From contig NZ_JAPEIQ010000048.1 of NCBI RefSeq assembly GCF_026041215.1, forward strand, positions 20,701 to 84,700: 64,000 nucleotides of DNA, given 5' to 3'. This stretch comes from Hoyosella sp. YIM 151337. GTDB taxonomy: Bacteria > Actinomycetota > Actinomycetes > Mycobacteriales > Mycobacteriaceae. A program made the position numbers and the translations under genes. Every line of letters starts with the position of its first letter. Position 1 is the stretch's first letter. The notes below the pieces were generated by a model. That model made no database searches, was not told where the DNA came from, and worked only from the letters and a program-made list of their open reading frames with translations. Of this stretch, positions 33,807-42,059 are shown one piece after another.

Positions 33807-34278
33807 AGTTCCCCCAGTCCATCGGCAAGTCACAACGGTTATGAATAGAGGTAGTGTGCATTTTTCTAAAATAGCGGTAGAGTAGTGGCGTGAAATAAAC
33901 CTCGCCGTCAGCAGATCAAGTTTGGCGACATGGCTGCTGACGGGAGGCTCAAGGTCCCCGCCCGGGTAATTGCCGCCCGGCGGACAGCAAACCGGCAGCA
34001 GGGGCATCTCCGATTGTAGGTGCCCCCGCTGCCCGCAGAAACGTGGCAGCGAAGGAGGTCACTGATCGTGATCTCGGCGTAATGGACGTTGGGATTCTCA
34101 TTTTTGCAGTCGTCTCGGCGCACCCCCTGGCCGAGTTCGGTGCGGGGGCCAGGTTCAGCATCGATTTCCTCCCTTGACCTGGTCCCCGCAGTTCCCTCTT
34201 CCACGTCTCGTGGAGGACTGCCGCTTGTCCGGTTCCATCCCTGGTGTTCCGGACGCTGGAGTAGGAGAAGGATCGGAG
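33807..34278. promoter_or_regulatory. Divergent control region before the transfer cluster
   Basis: AATAGAGGTAG begins at 33844 and AATAGCGGTAG at 33870, 26 bp apart, about 40-75 bp upstream of the XRE start; they are likely operators. Very short frames lie in a row at 33930-34019, after the TAG there, and 34082-34177, with TAATG-type contacts. They could be leader peptides but I cannot support them as genes. GTAGGAGAAGGATCGGAG provides the ribosome site for the cutinase-like gene. Confidence 0.5.
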
Positions 34279-35892
34279 ATGTATCTTTTGCGCCGGGTGA
34301 GTGCTGCGGGCGTTGCTGCTGTCGCGGCTGCCGCGGTTTCTGCGGTCCCTGCTCATGCGACACCCGACTGGCGTGACCAGCTTGTTGATTCGTGTCCTGC
34401 GCTGTATGTGCTGGCGATGCAGGGGACGGGGCAGTCTTCACCGAATGCGCCGGTCAAGACTGATACGGGCGCGCTGAGTGAGGTTTTGTCGCCGTTTCTG
34501 GACCGGACGCGTCAGGCCGGAGTGAAGGTTGATCGCGCCTATGTTCCGTATCCGGCAGGGTTCGGAAGCATGGTGCCCGGTGGCCCGGAGCCTTACATCG
34601 AGTCGGTGGCAAAGGGTGTTGAGAATCTGAGGTCCGCGGCCGAGCGTGTTCTTGCGGAATGCCCGCAGACGAAGCTGGCAGCGGTGGGGTACTCGCAGGG
34701 GGGACACGTCGCCTCGAGGTTCCTCTCGGAGATAGGTGCGGGCGCGAGTTCGATTCCTGCTTCGTCGGTCGCGGCTGGCGCGGTCCTTGGTTCCCCGACC
34801 CGCGGTGCCGGTGCGGGACCCTTTCCCGGCACCCAGGCAGTGTCGCCTGCCCCGGTCCCTGGCACGGCGGGGGAGGCTGTCCGCTCGCTGCCGGAGCCTT
34901 CCTACGTTGCCCCGGAGGGTGCTGGGATCGGGCCAGACGAAGACATCGCGCTTGATTACGGTCAGCTCACAGGCCGGGTCGCGGAGTTTTGCACACCGGG
35001 CGACTTGGCGTGTGATGCCCCGGTAAAGGCGCCGATCGCCCGTGCGGTGGTGCAGGTTGCAGGTCAGACCGCGATCGGCGGGGACCCGATCGTGGCTCTT
35101 GAAACGATTGGCCGGTCTTTGTCGGAATCAGCGTTCGCCGTTGCGGTCGACACGCTTAACGAGGACATTCAGGTCCCCGGTAATGCCCTGGAAAACCTGT
35201 CGATTGAACCGCGGAAAACGATCTCTGAGCGTGTGGCTGAAGCAACCGCGCCTAACGCAAGCATCCCTTCCCCGGACGATGCGCTCGCGGCGCTGACCAA
35301 GGTGGGCCTGGTCGCGGCGAGTGCGGTGATCTCGGTCGCGCAGAAGGTGATTACTCCCGACACGATCGCGCAGATGGCTGCGGTCGGGTTATCGCATCCG
35401 CCAGCTGCTTTCGCCGTGCTGGCCGCGAAGGTCGCTGATGCTGTGGTTGAGGTGATTCCCCCGGCGACTGTCTCCCGTGTTGTGCAGCAGACTTTCGACA
35501 TTGTCTCGGCGGAGCTCGAAGCAAATGAGGATCTGTTCGATTTGCAGGCGCTGTCGACGTATGCGCGCAATCCCGCCGCCCACGGATCGTATGGCTCGGT
35601 ACCGATCACCGCTTCTGGATGGTCACCCACGAAATTCGTGGCGGAGTGGCTGACTGCGGCGGCTTCGGATATCGCCGCGCAGGGGGAGGGAAAACAGGCG
35701 AGTTCGGCGTCAGCGGCGACCACTGCCGTAACACCGTCTCCCGCACGTGATACGCCGCCCTCCTCGCTCCCGCCGGTCGTTTCTTCCGGAACTACTGTGC
35801 CGGTCTCTCCTTCATCCTCCGCACCGCCGGGACGGCTCCCGATCGGCGCTGCCCAGGCGGCTGTGCCAGATGAACAGGACACGCAGTCATGA
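34279..35892 (+). CDS. Secreted cutinase-family protein, first gene of the transfer cluster
   Basis: The 537-residue protein has a signal peptide (residues 1-27, Ala-rich, ending PAHA) and a cutinase domain with the nucleophile elbow GYSQGG (Ser139) and the FCTPGDLACD segment that usually holds the catalytic Asp. The His normally found shortly after that segment is not visible. The C-terminal ~270 residues are Ala- and Pro-rich and not part of the fold. Cutinase-like esterases in mycolate-bearing bacteria act on envelope lipids, so a role in opening the cell envelope for conjugation is plausible. ATG 34279 follows GGAG closely. Confidence 0.82.
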   Translation: MYLLRRVSAAGVAAVAAAAVSAVPAHATPDWRDQLVDSCPALYVLAMQGTGQSSPNAPVKTDTGALSEVLSPFLDRTRQAGVKVDRAYVPYPAGFGSMVPGGPEPYIESVAKGVENLRSAAERVLAECPQTKLAAVGYSQGGHVASRFLSEIGAGASSIPASSVAAGAVLGSPTRGAGAGPFPGTQAVSPAPVPGTAGEAVRSLPEPSYVAPEGAGIGPDEDIALDYGQLTGRVAEFCTPGDLACDAPVKAPIARAVVQVAGQTAIGGDPIVALETIGRSLSESAFAVAVDTLNEDIQVPGNALENLSIEPRKTISERVAEATAPNASIPSPDDALAALTKVGLVAASAVISVAQKVITPDTIAQMAAVGLSHPPAAFAVLAAKVADAVVEVIPPATVSRVVQQTFDIVSAELEANEDLFDLQALSTYARNPAAHGSYGSVPITASGWSPTKFVAEWLTAAASDIAAQGEGKQASSASAATTAVTPSPARDTPPSSLPPVVSSGTTVPVSPSSSAPPGRLPIGAAQAAVPDEQDTQS

Positions 35893-37352
35893 GGATTTCC
35901 CTGGACGAGGTCCGTGACCAGCTCGCTGCGGCAACAGAATGCGACCCCCACGTGGACTACGAAGAGACAGCCTGCGCGTATCTGCAGCTGTACGGCGAGA
36001 AGCCGCCGTGTGAGGTCAGTCCTGCGGTGATCCGTCAGCTGGTCGGCGCGTTCAGAGGGACCCGGATTCGGCGTGAGGACACATATGCCGCGCCACCCAC
36101 TGTCTCTGTACCCCCGGAGGGCTCCAGTTTTCGCCATCACCACATCACGGAGAGGAAATCGAGGAAGTCAATGAAACAATTGGGAAGGCGAGTGACCGCC
36201 ACATCTGTCGCGGCACTGGTCGCCACGGGTTCTTTCGGGGCCGCGATCGCGGCGGCGAATCCGCTTGAGCGTCAGGGAGGTGTGACCGAAGCTCCGTCGC
36301 AGGCACCTTCCGGACAGGGAGGAACAGCAGCACCTGCGCCCGCTCCCGCTCCTGCTCCGGCGCCGCAGCGGCAGGTATGGGTTGAAGTCCCGCAGCAGCA
36401 GCGGTACGAGAACGTGCAGTGGCGCCAGTATGACGCGCCCGCGCAGACCGCTCCCGCTCCGGTGCAGAACACCGCCCCCGTGCAGAACGCTGCGCCTGCG
36501 CAGGCCGCTCCTGCTCTGGTGGAGGATTCCGCGCCGGTTGCTGAGACGGTTCCGCAGAGCGGGGTGATTGCTCCGATCGCTGCGCCGGAGGGCCGTTTGC
36601 GCATTGGTGATTTCATCACTGATCGGCCGGACTGGATGAGTGAAGACGATCTGGAGAAGACCAACAACCAGAGCGCGCTGATTGAGGCAGACATCGCCAA
36701 TGCGTGGGTTGACGCTGGTTTGGGTGATGTGGACCGTGCTGACCGGGTGGCTGCGGCCACGATGGCTGGCGGTGCGACAGGCGTGCTGGTCGCGGGCGGT
36801 GCTGGCGCCCTGGTTGGTGGCGCTGCGGGTGCTGCTATCGGTACGCCGATCGGCGCCGCGGGCGGGTCGGTGGTCGTGCCGGGTGTGGGCACGGTGGCCG
36901 GCGGTACCGCAGGCGCAGTCACGGGCGGTGCGATCGGTGCGGCCGCGGCCGGTATCCCGGCTGCGATCGCAGGCGGCGCGGCGGGCGCATTCGCGGGTGC
37001 CGCGTTCGGTGCCGGTGACACCCTGCCGGACGAGGAAGCCCGCGAACTTTTCCCCGAGCCCCTGGTGATCCCCGGTGCGGAGAACATCCCCGGCCTGGAA
37101 GCGTTCGCGCCACAGCCCGAAGAGACAGCGGAGCCTGAGGAAACAGCGGAGACCGAACCTGTTTCGGTGGCTCCTGCACAGCCTGCCGCTGCCCCAGCAG
37201 CGGCAGCACCAGCGCCGGAGCAAACCGTGTTCGAGGAGCCAGTGGCGTTTACGGATGTCCTCGCCGCGGTCCAGGTCGTCGAGCTGTCTGCCGACGCGGA
37301 GGCCGCGATCACAGACATTGAGTCCGGCCTGGCGGGATTCTTCGGCCAGTAA
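35889..37352 (+). CDS. Two-part protein: small conserved domain plus membrane/secreted Ala-Pro-rich, glycine-zipper region
   Basis: The frame starts with ATG 35889, overlapping the cutinase stop. Residues 1-65 resemble the small protein at 63298-63489 (compare DPHVDYEETACAYLQLYGEK with NPRIDYEFLACVFVDLYGPR). At residue 95 a second Met has its own ribosome site and is followed by a typical signal sequence (ATSVAALVATGSFGAAIAAA). The rest holds a Pro/Ala/Gln-rich stretch and a Gly-zipper region (GVLVAGGAGALVGGAAGAAI) able to insert in membranes. It may be two proteins from one frame or a single fusion. Function unknown; it is part of the transfer cluster. Confidence 0.7.
   Translation: MRISLDEVRDQLAAATECDPHVDYEETACAYLQLYGEKPPCEVSPAVIRQLVGAFRGTRIRREDTYAAPPTVSVPPEGSSFRHHHITERKSRKSMKQLGRRVTATSVAALVATGSFGAAIAAANPLERQGGVTEAPSQAPSGQGGTAAPAPAPAPAPAPQRQVWVEVPQQQRYENVQWRQYDAPAQTAPAPVQNTAPVQNAAPAQAAPALVEDSAPVAETVPQSGVIAPIAAPEGRLRIGDFITDRPDWMSEDDLEKTNNQSALIEADIANAWVDAGLGDVDRADRVAAATMAGGATGVLVAGGAGALVGGAAGAAIGTPIGAAGGSVVVPGVGTVAGGTAGAVTGGAIGAAAAGIPAAIAGGAAGAFAGAAFGAGDTLPDEEARELFPEPLVIPGAENIPGLEAFAPQPEETAEPEETAETEPVSVAPAQPAAAPAAAAPAPEQTVFEEPVAFTDVLAAVQVVELSADAEAAITDIESGLAGFFGQ
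36161..36173 (+). promoter_or_regulatory. Internal ribosome site and start in the previous frame
   Basis: GAGGAAG lies a few bases before ATG 36171, whose product begins MKQLGRRVTATSVAALVATG, a regular signal peptide. This supports independent translation of a secreted 393-residue protein. Confidence 0.65.
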
Positions 37353-37407
37353 GAGCAGGGCGGGGCGTCCCGGCAGATGTCCTGCCCTTCTAATCATGGA
37401 GTGAAGA

Positions 37408-38247
37408 TTGTCCACGGACTTTTCAGACGGCGGCGGTGACCTTTTCCCCGATCTTGCAGAGGATTACAGCGATGATCCCGCGCTGTGGAGCGGCGAAGCA
37501 GATACCGGCGCTGCTCCTGAACCCGATGACGGGTTTGACCTTGACGACGATTTCGGCGCTGTAAGCCTCACCGCTGGCACTGGGCACGTTCCTGCCTGGG
37601 TGCAGGCACACGTTCCACACGAGAATCTGGCCGATGCTCTCACGCAGAGACAGCAGGCGGGTTCTCCGTCACGCAAAAGGGCTGTTGTGTGGGCAGCCGG
37701 TGCGGCCGCCGCACTGGCGCTGGGCACGCTGATCGGTGTCAGTGTGCTGGGCGGAGACAATAACGACGCCGCTGAGCTCACGGCCGCCACGCCACCGGCG
37801 GCACCGGTCACCGAGGCTTCTCCTGAACCAGAACCTGGCACGGAGTCTGCCCCGGATCCTGCGGACGAGTTCGCTGCGTGGTGTGTGCCGGAAACCACCG
37901 AGTACAGCTTGGTGTCAGACGGGCCTGGTGACCAGCGCACGCCCGTTGGGGTGATTCTGGCGTTCCAGCATGCGTATTACGCCGATCGTGATGCGCCGCG
38001 CGCTGCGTCGCTGATGGACCCGGTGCGTGACACCGGCCAGCTGCAAGCCGGTATCGACGAAGTACCCCGCGGGACCGACCACTGCGTGACCGTGAGCACC
38101 ACGGACCGCCCGCAGGTCTTTGAGGTAACGATGCACCTGCGGACACCGTCTGATGACGAGGGCATGTTCACGCAGCGGGTCGTGGTAGTGCCTGCTGGCG
38201 GGGAGTACCGGATCGCTTCCATTGAGGCGGTGACCGAGGGTGTCTGA
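37408..38247 (+). CDS. Single-pass membrane protein of the transfer cluster
   Basis: The 279-residue protein has an acidic N-terminus (~90 residues), one membrane segment (VVWAAGAAAALALGTLIGVS), a Pro/Glu-rich linker and an extracellular domain. That domain has an AFQHAYYADRDAPRAASLMD stretch, reminiscent of NTF2/VirB8-like folds. The likely start is TTG 37408, with GGAG nine bases upstream. It is followed by two ATPase-like genes with 4- to 8-bp overlaps. Role inferred from position only. Confidence 0.7.
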   Translation: MSTDFSDGGGDLFPDLAEDYSDDPALWSGEADTGAAPEPDDGFDLDDDFGAVSLTAGTGHVPAWVQAHVPHENLADALTQRQQAGSPSRKRAVVWAAGAAAALALGTLIGVSVLGGDNNDAAELTAATPPAAPVTEASPEPEPGTESAPDPADEFAAWCVPETTEYSLVSDGPGDQRTPVGVILAFQHAYYADRDAPRAASLMDPVRDTGQLQAGIDEVPRGTDHCVTVSTTDRPQVFEVTMHLRTPSDDEGMFTQRVVVVPAGGEYRIASIEAVTEGV

Positions 38248-39016
38248 CACGTCCCGGATCGTCACTCTCATGCGCGCCCCGCAGATCAGCAGCCCCGCCT
38301 CGCTGAGCGCTGTTGTGGTCGCAGGCTCCGGCGGAGCGTCATCAACGACGACAGCGTACGGACTTTCTACCGCGCTGCGGCTGGGCACCGGCTGCGAGGT
38401 GTCCCTGGTTGACGCCACGACTGACGGGGGAAACCTGCTCGCGCGCACGGCAGCCGCGGCGGTCACGCCTGCGCAGCGGTTGCGTCAGTTTGACGACACG
38501 ATGGCTCTCACCTCGGCGGGCGCGATCGTGGTCGGCGCGACCGAGGAGGGGCCTGTCGGTGAGCCAGCGCTGATTGACGAGCTGCTCGCGGTGCGGGGAT
38601 GTGCGCGTGTTTACGACGCGGGCACAGCGTTGCGGGCTGCGCGGCTGACCCGGCTCATCGACTCCGGGCCGCCGCTTGTGGTGACTGCTCCGGTTCGCGC
38701 GGAACCGCTTGAGCGGCTGCGGGCTGCGCTCCAGTGGCTCACTGCCACCTACGGCGGGGATTTCCTTTCTGAGACCGTGGTCGTGCTGTCTCATCAGGCA
38801 CCCAAGCCGATGGTCGAGGTCAGCAGAGTGCGCGAGGCTTTGTCTTCCCGCACCGCAGGGGTGGTGGAAGTTCCGTTCGATCCGGTTCTGTCCCGGCCAG
38901 GCGTGCTTGATCACACCAGAATCAGCCGGGCCACCTTCGATGCCTGGACAGATGTGCTCGACATTCTCGGCAGCCTTGCCGCTCCCGTTTCTGAGGAGAA
39001 GGAGAACCTCGCATGA
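38240..39016 (+). CDS. MinD/ParA-like protein of the transfer cluster
   Basis: The 258-residue protein has a degenerate P-loop (VAGSGGASSTTTAYGL) and CEVSLVDATTDGGN after it, as in MinD/ParA-like ATPases. The Lys expected in the deviant Walker A is missing, so ATP hydrolysis is doubtful. GTG 38240 overlaps the previous gene by 8 bp, and its stop overlaps the next start by 4 bp. Such proteins occur in actinobacterial transfer and secretion clusters; the partner is unknown. Confidence 0.72.
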   Translation: MSDTSRIVTLMRAPQISSPASLSAVVVAGSGGASSTTTAYGLSTALRLGTGCEVSLVDATTDGGNLLARTAAAAVTPAQRLRQFDDTMALTSAGAIVVGATEEGPVGEPALIDELLAVRGCARVYDAGTALRAARLTRLIDSGPPLVVTAPVRAEPLERLRAALQWLTATYGGDFLSETVVVLSHQAPKPMVEVSRVREALSSRTAGVVEVPFDPVLSRPGVLDHTRISRATFDAWTDVLDILGSLAAPVSEEKENLA

Positions 39017-39558
39017 CAACCGTTGCGGTGTGGGACCGGCTGATCCCGTCATGTGCGCCGCCGGGGCCCGCGGTGTGGCTGCTGGGGGCGACTGGCGGCG
39101 CGGGAGTGTCCACTCTCGCGGCGTTCTTTGATTTCGCCGAAGACTGTCAGCATCAATGGCCGTCCGGCACGGATATCCAGGCGGAGTCACCTTTCGTGGT
39201 CATTGTCGCCCGGGAAACGATTGCCAGTCTCAAGGCCGCGCACGCACTGATCATGCAGCACCAGACCGAGCAGCTCGCCTGCACGCTGCTCGGTGTCGTA
39301 ACCGTCAGCGCGGCACGTGAAGACACGAAACCGGTACGCCAGTACCGGGAGGTGGTGCGCGCGGCCGCGCCCGCACACTGGGCTATTGGTCACCATCCGG
39401 GCCTGATCTCGGCAGGACCGGACAGTCTCCCGAACTGGCGCGCGGCGGATGGTCTTCCGCAGGGGCGCCACCACTTCCCCGGCGACGTCCTTGCTGCCGG
39501 AGCCGGAATCATGACCGCTATTCAGCAGCAGCTTCCCGGGCTGGGGGTGGCGCGGTGA
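39013..39558 (+). CDS. Second P-loop-like protein of the transfer cluster
   Basis: The 181-residue protein shows LLGATGGAGVSTLAAFFD, again a P-loop relative lacking Lys, and FVVIVARETIASLKAAH further on. It looks like a shortened relative of the preceding ATPase-like protein. Both ends overlap neighbours by 4 bp. Function unknown. Confidence 0.7.
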   Translation: MTTVAVWDRLIPSCAPPGPAVWLLGATGGAGVSTLAAFFDFAEDCQHQWPSGTDIQAESPFVVIVARETIASLKAAHALIMQHQTEQLACTLLGVVTVSAAREDTKPVRQYREVVRAAAPAHWAIGHHPGLISAGPDSLPNWRAADGLPQGRHHFPGDVLAAGAGIMTAIQQQLPGLGVAR

Positions 39559-39665
39559 ACGCTGTCTGGATTCTTTTCAGTTGCACGGTGCTCGCGGCCT
39601 CACTGGCCGCGCCGCGGCTGGCTCTGGCTGCGCGGTGGCCGCGGTTGCGGGATGCAGCCTCGTGA
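39555..39665 (+). CDS. 36-residue membrane peptide
   Basis: GTG 39555 overlaps the preceding stop by 4 bp and starts NAVWILFSCTVLAASLAAPR, a hydrophobic segment. It ends at a TGA at 39663-39665, which overlaps the next GTG. Together with the next frame it resembles one small two-helix membrane protein broken by a frameshift, or two tiny coupled peptides. Confidence 0.5.
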   Translation: MNAVWILFSCTVLAASLAAPRLALAARWPRLRDAAS

Positions 39666-39862
39666 CGTGGGGCTATGTCTACGCGTGGGGGTCTGCGCAC
39701 CGCGCGGGCGAGTTCACTTTGACCGCCGATCATCAAGAAGCCCTCGGGTGGGGGCTGTGGCTGGCAAACGGACAGACCCTGGTCGCGGCTGCGGTCCTGC
39801 TCACGGCAGTGACCTACCGGACGCTGCAGCGCGCGGCCGCGAAACCTCCCGCGGCTGCCTGA
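39662..39862 (+). CDS. Small membrane protein of the transfer cluster
   Basis: The 66-residue product from GTG 39662 has one membrane segment (GQTLVAAAVLLTAVTYRTL) and a start region VTWGYVYAWGSAHRAGEF. An upstream TTG at 39581 would give 93 residues with a second hydrophobic stretch. Which start is right cannot be decided. It is placed between the ATPase-like genes and the VirB2-like gene. Confidence 0.55.
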   Translation: MTWGYVYAWGSAHRAGEFTLTADHQEALGWGLWLANGQTLVAAAVLLTAVTYRTLQRAAAKPPAAA

Positions 39863-39902
39863 ACTCTGTGTCGCCCTCGATTTTTCACGGAAGGAAACCA
39901 CA

Positions 39903-40193
39903 TTGATTATCGAAACGGCTGCTCAGGCCGCGGCGGTGAGCCACCTCGCCCTGGAGTTCAACATTGTGCCGGAGATGCCTCCCGGAGCGAACGGGTTCAT
40001 CCGGATCGTGAACTGGCTGCTGTGGGCGGTGGTGCTCGCGTGTGTTGCTGCGCTGATTTACGGCGGCGGCAAGTTCGCCTGGGAAAAGTACATGACCGGC
40101 CGCGGTGAAGCGGGCCAGGGGATGGTCTGGGCGCTCGTGGGTGCGGTTGTCGCGTACTCGGCCAACCAGATTCTCAACGCCGTCGTCGCATGA
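39903..40193 (+). CDS. VirB2/TrbC-like two-helix membrane protein
   Basis: The 96-residue protein has a short N-terminal part and two membrane helices (WLLWAVVLACVAALIYGGG and MVWALVGAVVAYSANQIL) separated by a charged loop, the pattern of VirB2/TrbC-type pilin subunits. TTG 39903 follows GGAAGG. It would form the pilus or channel core of the conjugative type IV secretion system. The assignment rests on topology and location. Confidence 0.65.
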   Translation: MIIETAAQAAAVSHLALEFNIVPEMPPGANGFIRIVNWLLWAVVLACVAALIYGGGKFAWEKYMTGRGEAGQGMVWALVGAVVAYSANQILNAVVA

Positions 40194-40597
40194 TGCTCCT
40201 CGCGGCGGCGGAGCTGCCTGATTCAGTGGTCCGCGATATCAACATGCTGCTGGGCTGGGCAGCAGGCCTTGTCGGCGCGGCAGCTGTCGCGAAGGTCATC
40301 TTCGTGGGCGGCCGCTGGGCCTGGGACCGCCGCCATAATCCCGGCGTGGAAACGCCCACCACTGCGGAGCTCATTGCCGCTTTGGCGGGCTGGATCATCG
40401 CAGCGTCAGCGGCGCTGCCGATAGCGACTCTGCTGCTGACGTCGGCCTACGGCCCGCAAGCCACCGCCCCGGCGGGCAAGTGCCAGCACACCGCGGGTGA
40501 GGGTGAGCGGCAGTGCCTGGTGAACCAGATCAGCGACACATACGGCCGCGGCGGCACCAGCGGCGCGGGAGACGGTGATGGGGGGAGTGGCCGGTGA
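40190..40597 (+). CDS. Small two-helix membrane protein
   Basis: The 135-residue protein overlaps the preceding gene by 4 bp (ATGA) and resembles it in topology: LLGWAAGLVGAAAVAKVIFVGG, then LIAALAGWIIAASAALPIATLLL. It ends in a Gly-rich tail with two Cys. It could be a divergent duplicate of the VirB2-like subunit. No other clue to function. Confidence 0.65.
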   Translation: MMLLAAAELPDSVVRDINMLLGWAAGLVGAAAVAKVIFVGGRWAWDRRHNPGVETPTTAELIAALAGWIIAASAALPIATLLLTSAYGPQATAPAGKCQHTAGEGERQCLVNQISDTYGRGGTSGAGDGDGGSGR

Positions 40598-41208
40598 AGG
40601 CACGCCTGATCGCTGTGGCGGCTGTGTGCATGAGCGTCGCCGCGTGCAGCTCGGCACCGGACAGTGACCCCGAACCGCAGGTGCAGGCTCTCGGTGTCGC
40701 TCCCGTGATCGCACAGTGGCGTGACGTGCAGGGGATCGAGGTGCCACTCGGTGCGGACGACGGCCCATCCAGCGGCCCGTACGAGCCATTCACCGGGTTC
40801 ACGCACACTCCGCAGGGTGCGGCCCTAGCCGCCATCACGCAATCGGTGCAGGTGTCGACCGCCGTGGATTCCCAGTGGCCGAAGATCTTGTCCACAGTGG
40901 CCGCGCCGGGTGCAGGGCGCGACCTGTACGCCGCGCACCGGGCGCTGGTTTCCGTGTCAGAGCGGGTTGATGCTGACGTCGCCCCGGACATCATCGGCTA
41001 CCAGTGGCGCTCATATGAGCCCGATCGCGCTGAGGTGAACGTGGTGCAGAAATACCCCGATGACTCACTCGGCGCGAACCGCGTCGTCGTGGTCTGGAAC
41101 GGGCAGGACTGGCAGCTCGACCTGCCAGCGCCCGGTGAAGACCGGGCCGCCTTAGCGCTCGCCGCGATCCCTGACGACACCGTACGCCTGAAAGCAGAGG
41201 ACGAATGA
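40594..41208 (+). CDS. Lipoprotein of the transfer cluster
   Basis: The 204-residue protein starts with GTG 40594 and a signal peptide ending in the lipobox VAAC (Cys18), so it should be lipid-anchored outside the membrane. A central RDVQGIEVPLGADDGP and PFTGFTHTPQGAALAAI stretch recalls the FxxTPxGAALAA motif seen again in the next gene product. This suggests a related extracellular fold. It is probably a structural part of the secretion channel in the envelope. Confidence 0.7.
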   Translation: MKARLIAVAAVCMSVAACSSAPDSDPEPQVQALGVAPVIAQWRDVQGIEVPLGADDGPSSGPYEPFTGFTHTPQGAALAAITQSVQVSTAVDSQWPKILSTVAAPGAGRDLYAAHRALVSVSERVDADVAPDIIGYQWRSYEPDRAEVNVVQKYPDDSLGANRVVVVWNGQDWQLDLPAPGEDRAALALAAIPDDTVRLKAEDE

Positions 41209-42059
41209 TGAGGCGCGGCAGCAAGAAACGCGACGAGGCGCAAGAGCACCCGCAGCAAGCGGCCGAGCCGGTGGCAGCGAAAGTGACGATCGCGATCGCG
41301 GTGGTCACGGTGATCGTGGTCATGGGAGCGATCGTCAGTATCTGGATCATTCTCAACGGCGGGGATGAGCCCCTCGCATCGCCTGGGCCTGCCACTACCG
41401 GAGAACCCGGGCAGCGCCAGCCCGCGCCACGGTTCACCGGCGATCCGTTCTTTGACGAGCTGGGACGCCCGGTCTACACGCCCGCCGACGAGCGTGGTGC
41501 CCTGCTGACCCAGGTGACTGCTCCGTCAGGCCGGGCCGCGTCGGAGGCGCCCGGCGGCATCGTGCTGCAGGTGGTACACGGCAACCTGGTGCTCCCGTTC
41601 AGCACCACGGACGGCCCGACAGGCTTCACCGGCAACGGCATCGCCACCGGCTTTTCCCGTACCTCTCAGGGCGCGGGACTGGCCGCAGCGCACTACCTCG
41701 CGTTCCTCGGCGGAGGCAACGACCGGATCAGCCTCATGAAAGAGGCGGGCCTGGTCGACGACGAGGAAGGTTTGCTGCAGCAAGTTGTGATGCTCAACGC
41801 GCAGGGCGGTGAAGGGGCCGCCAGAGATGGGCGCACCCAGGGTGCGCCGGAGTTTGTGCGGGTGGAGTACCACGACGACCTCAGCCGGGTGTATTTCGGT
41901 CTGCGCCTCACAGCACCGAATGGGGAAACGGGCAACCTGATCGGCTGGATGGACCTGGTCTGGCGGGACGGGACCGGCTGGATCGTGAAAATCCGCGGCC
42001 CCGAAACCTTCGGTGATGGCTGGGCGGACTCGTTCGAAGGGTGGTCCCAGTGGTGGTGA
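41205..42059 (+). CDS. Membrane-anchored transfer protein (VirB8/TcpC position)
   Basis: The 284-residue protein has a charged N-terminus, one membrane helix (VTIAIAVVTVIVVMGAIVSIWII) and a long extracellular domain with FTGNGIATGFSRTSQGAGLA, similar in motif to the preceding lipoprotein. The topology fits VirB8/TcpC-type scaffold proteins. Both ends overlap neighbours by 4 bp. The assignment is by topology, not by a recognised family. Confidence 0.62.
   Translation: MMRRGSKKRDEAQEHPQQAAEPVAAKVTIAIAVVTVIVVMGAIVSIWIILNGGDEPLASPGPATTGEPGQRQPAPRFTGDPFFDELGRPVYTPADERGALLTQVTAPSGRAASEAPGGIVLQVVHGNLVLPFSTTDGPTGFTGNGIATGFSRTSQGAGLAAAHYLAFLGGGNDRISLMKEAGLVDDEEGLLQQVVMLNAQGGEGAARDGRTQGAPEFVRVEYHDDLSRVYFGLRLTAPNGETGNLIGWMDLVWRDGTGWIVKIRGPETFGDGWADSFEGWSQWW

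Noticed and set aside
36168..37415. A 415-codon minus-strand frame opposite the Ala-Pro-rich protein
   Set aside because: An artefact of repetitive GC-rich codons; the plus strand has a signal peptide, ribosome sites and operon overlaps.
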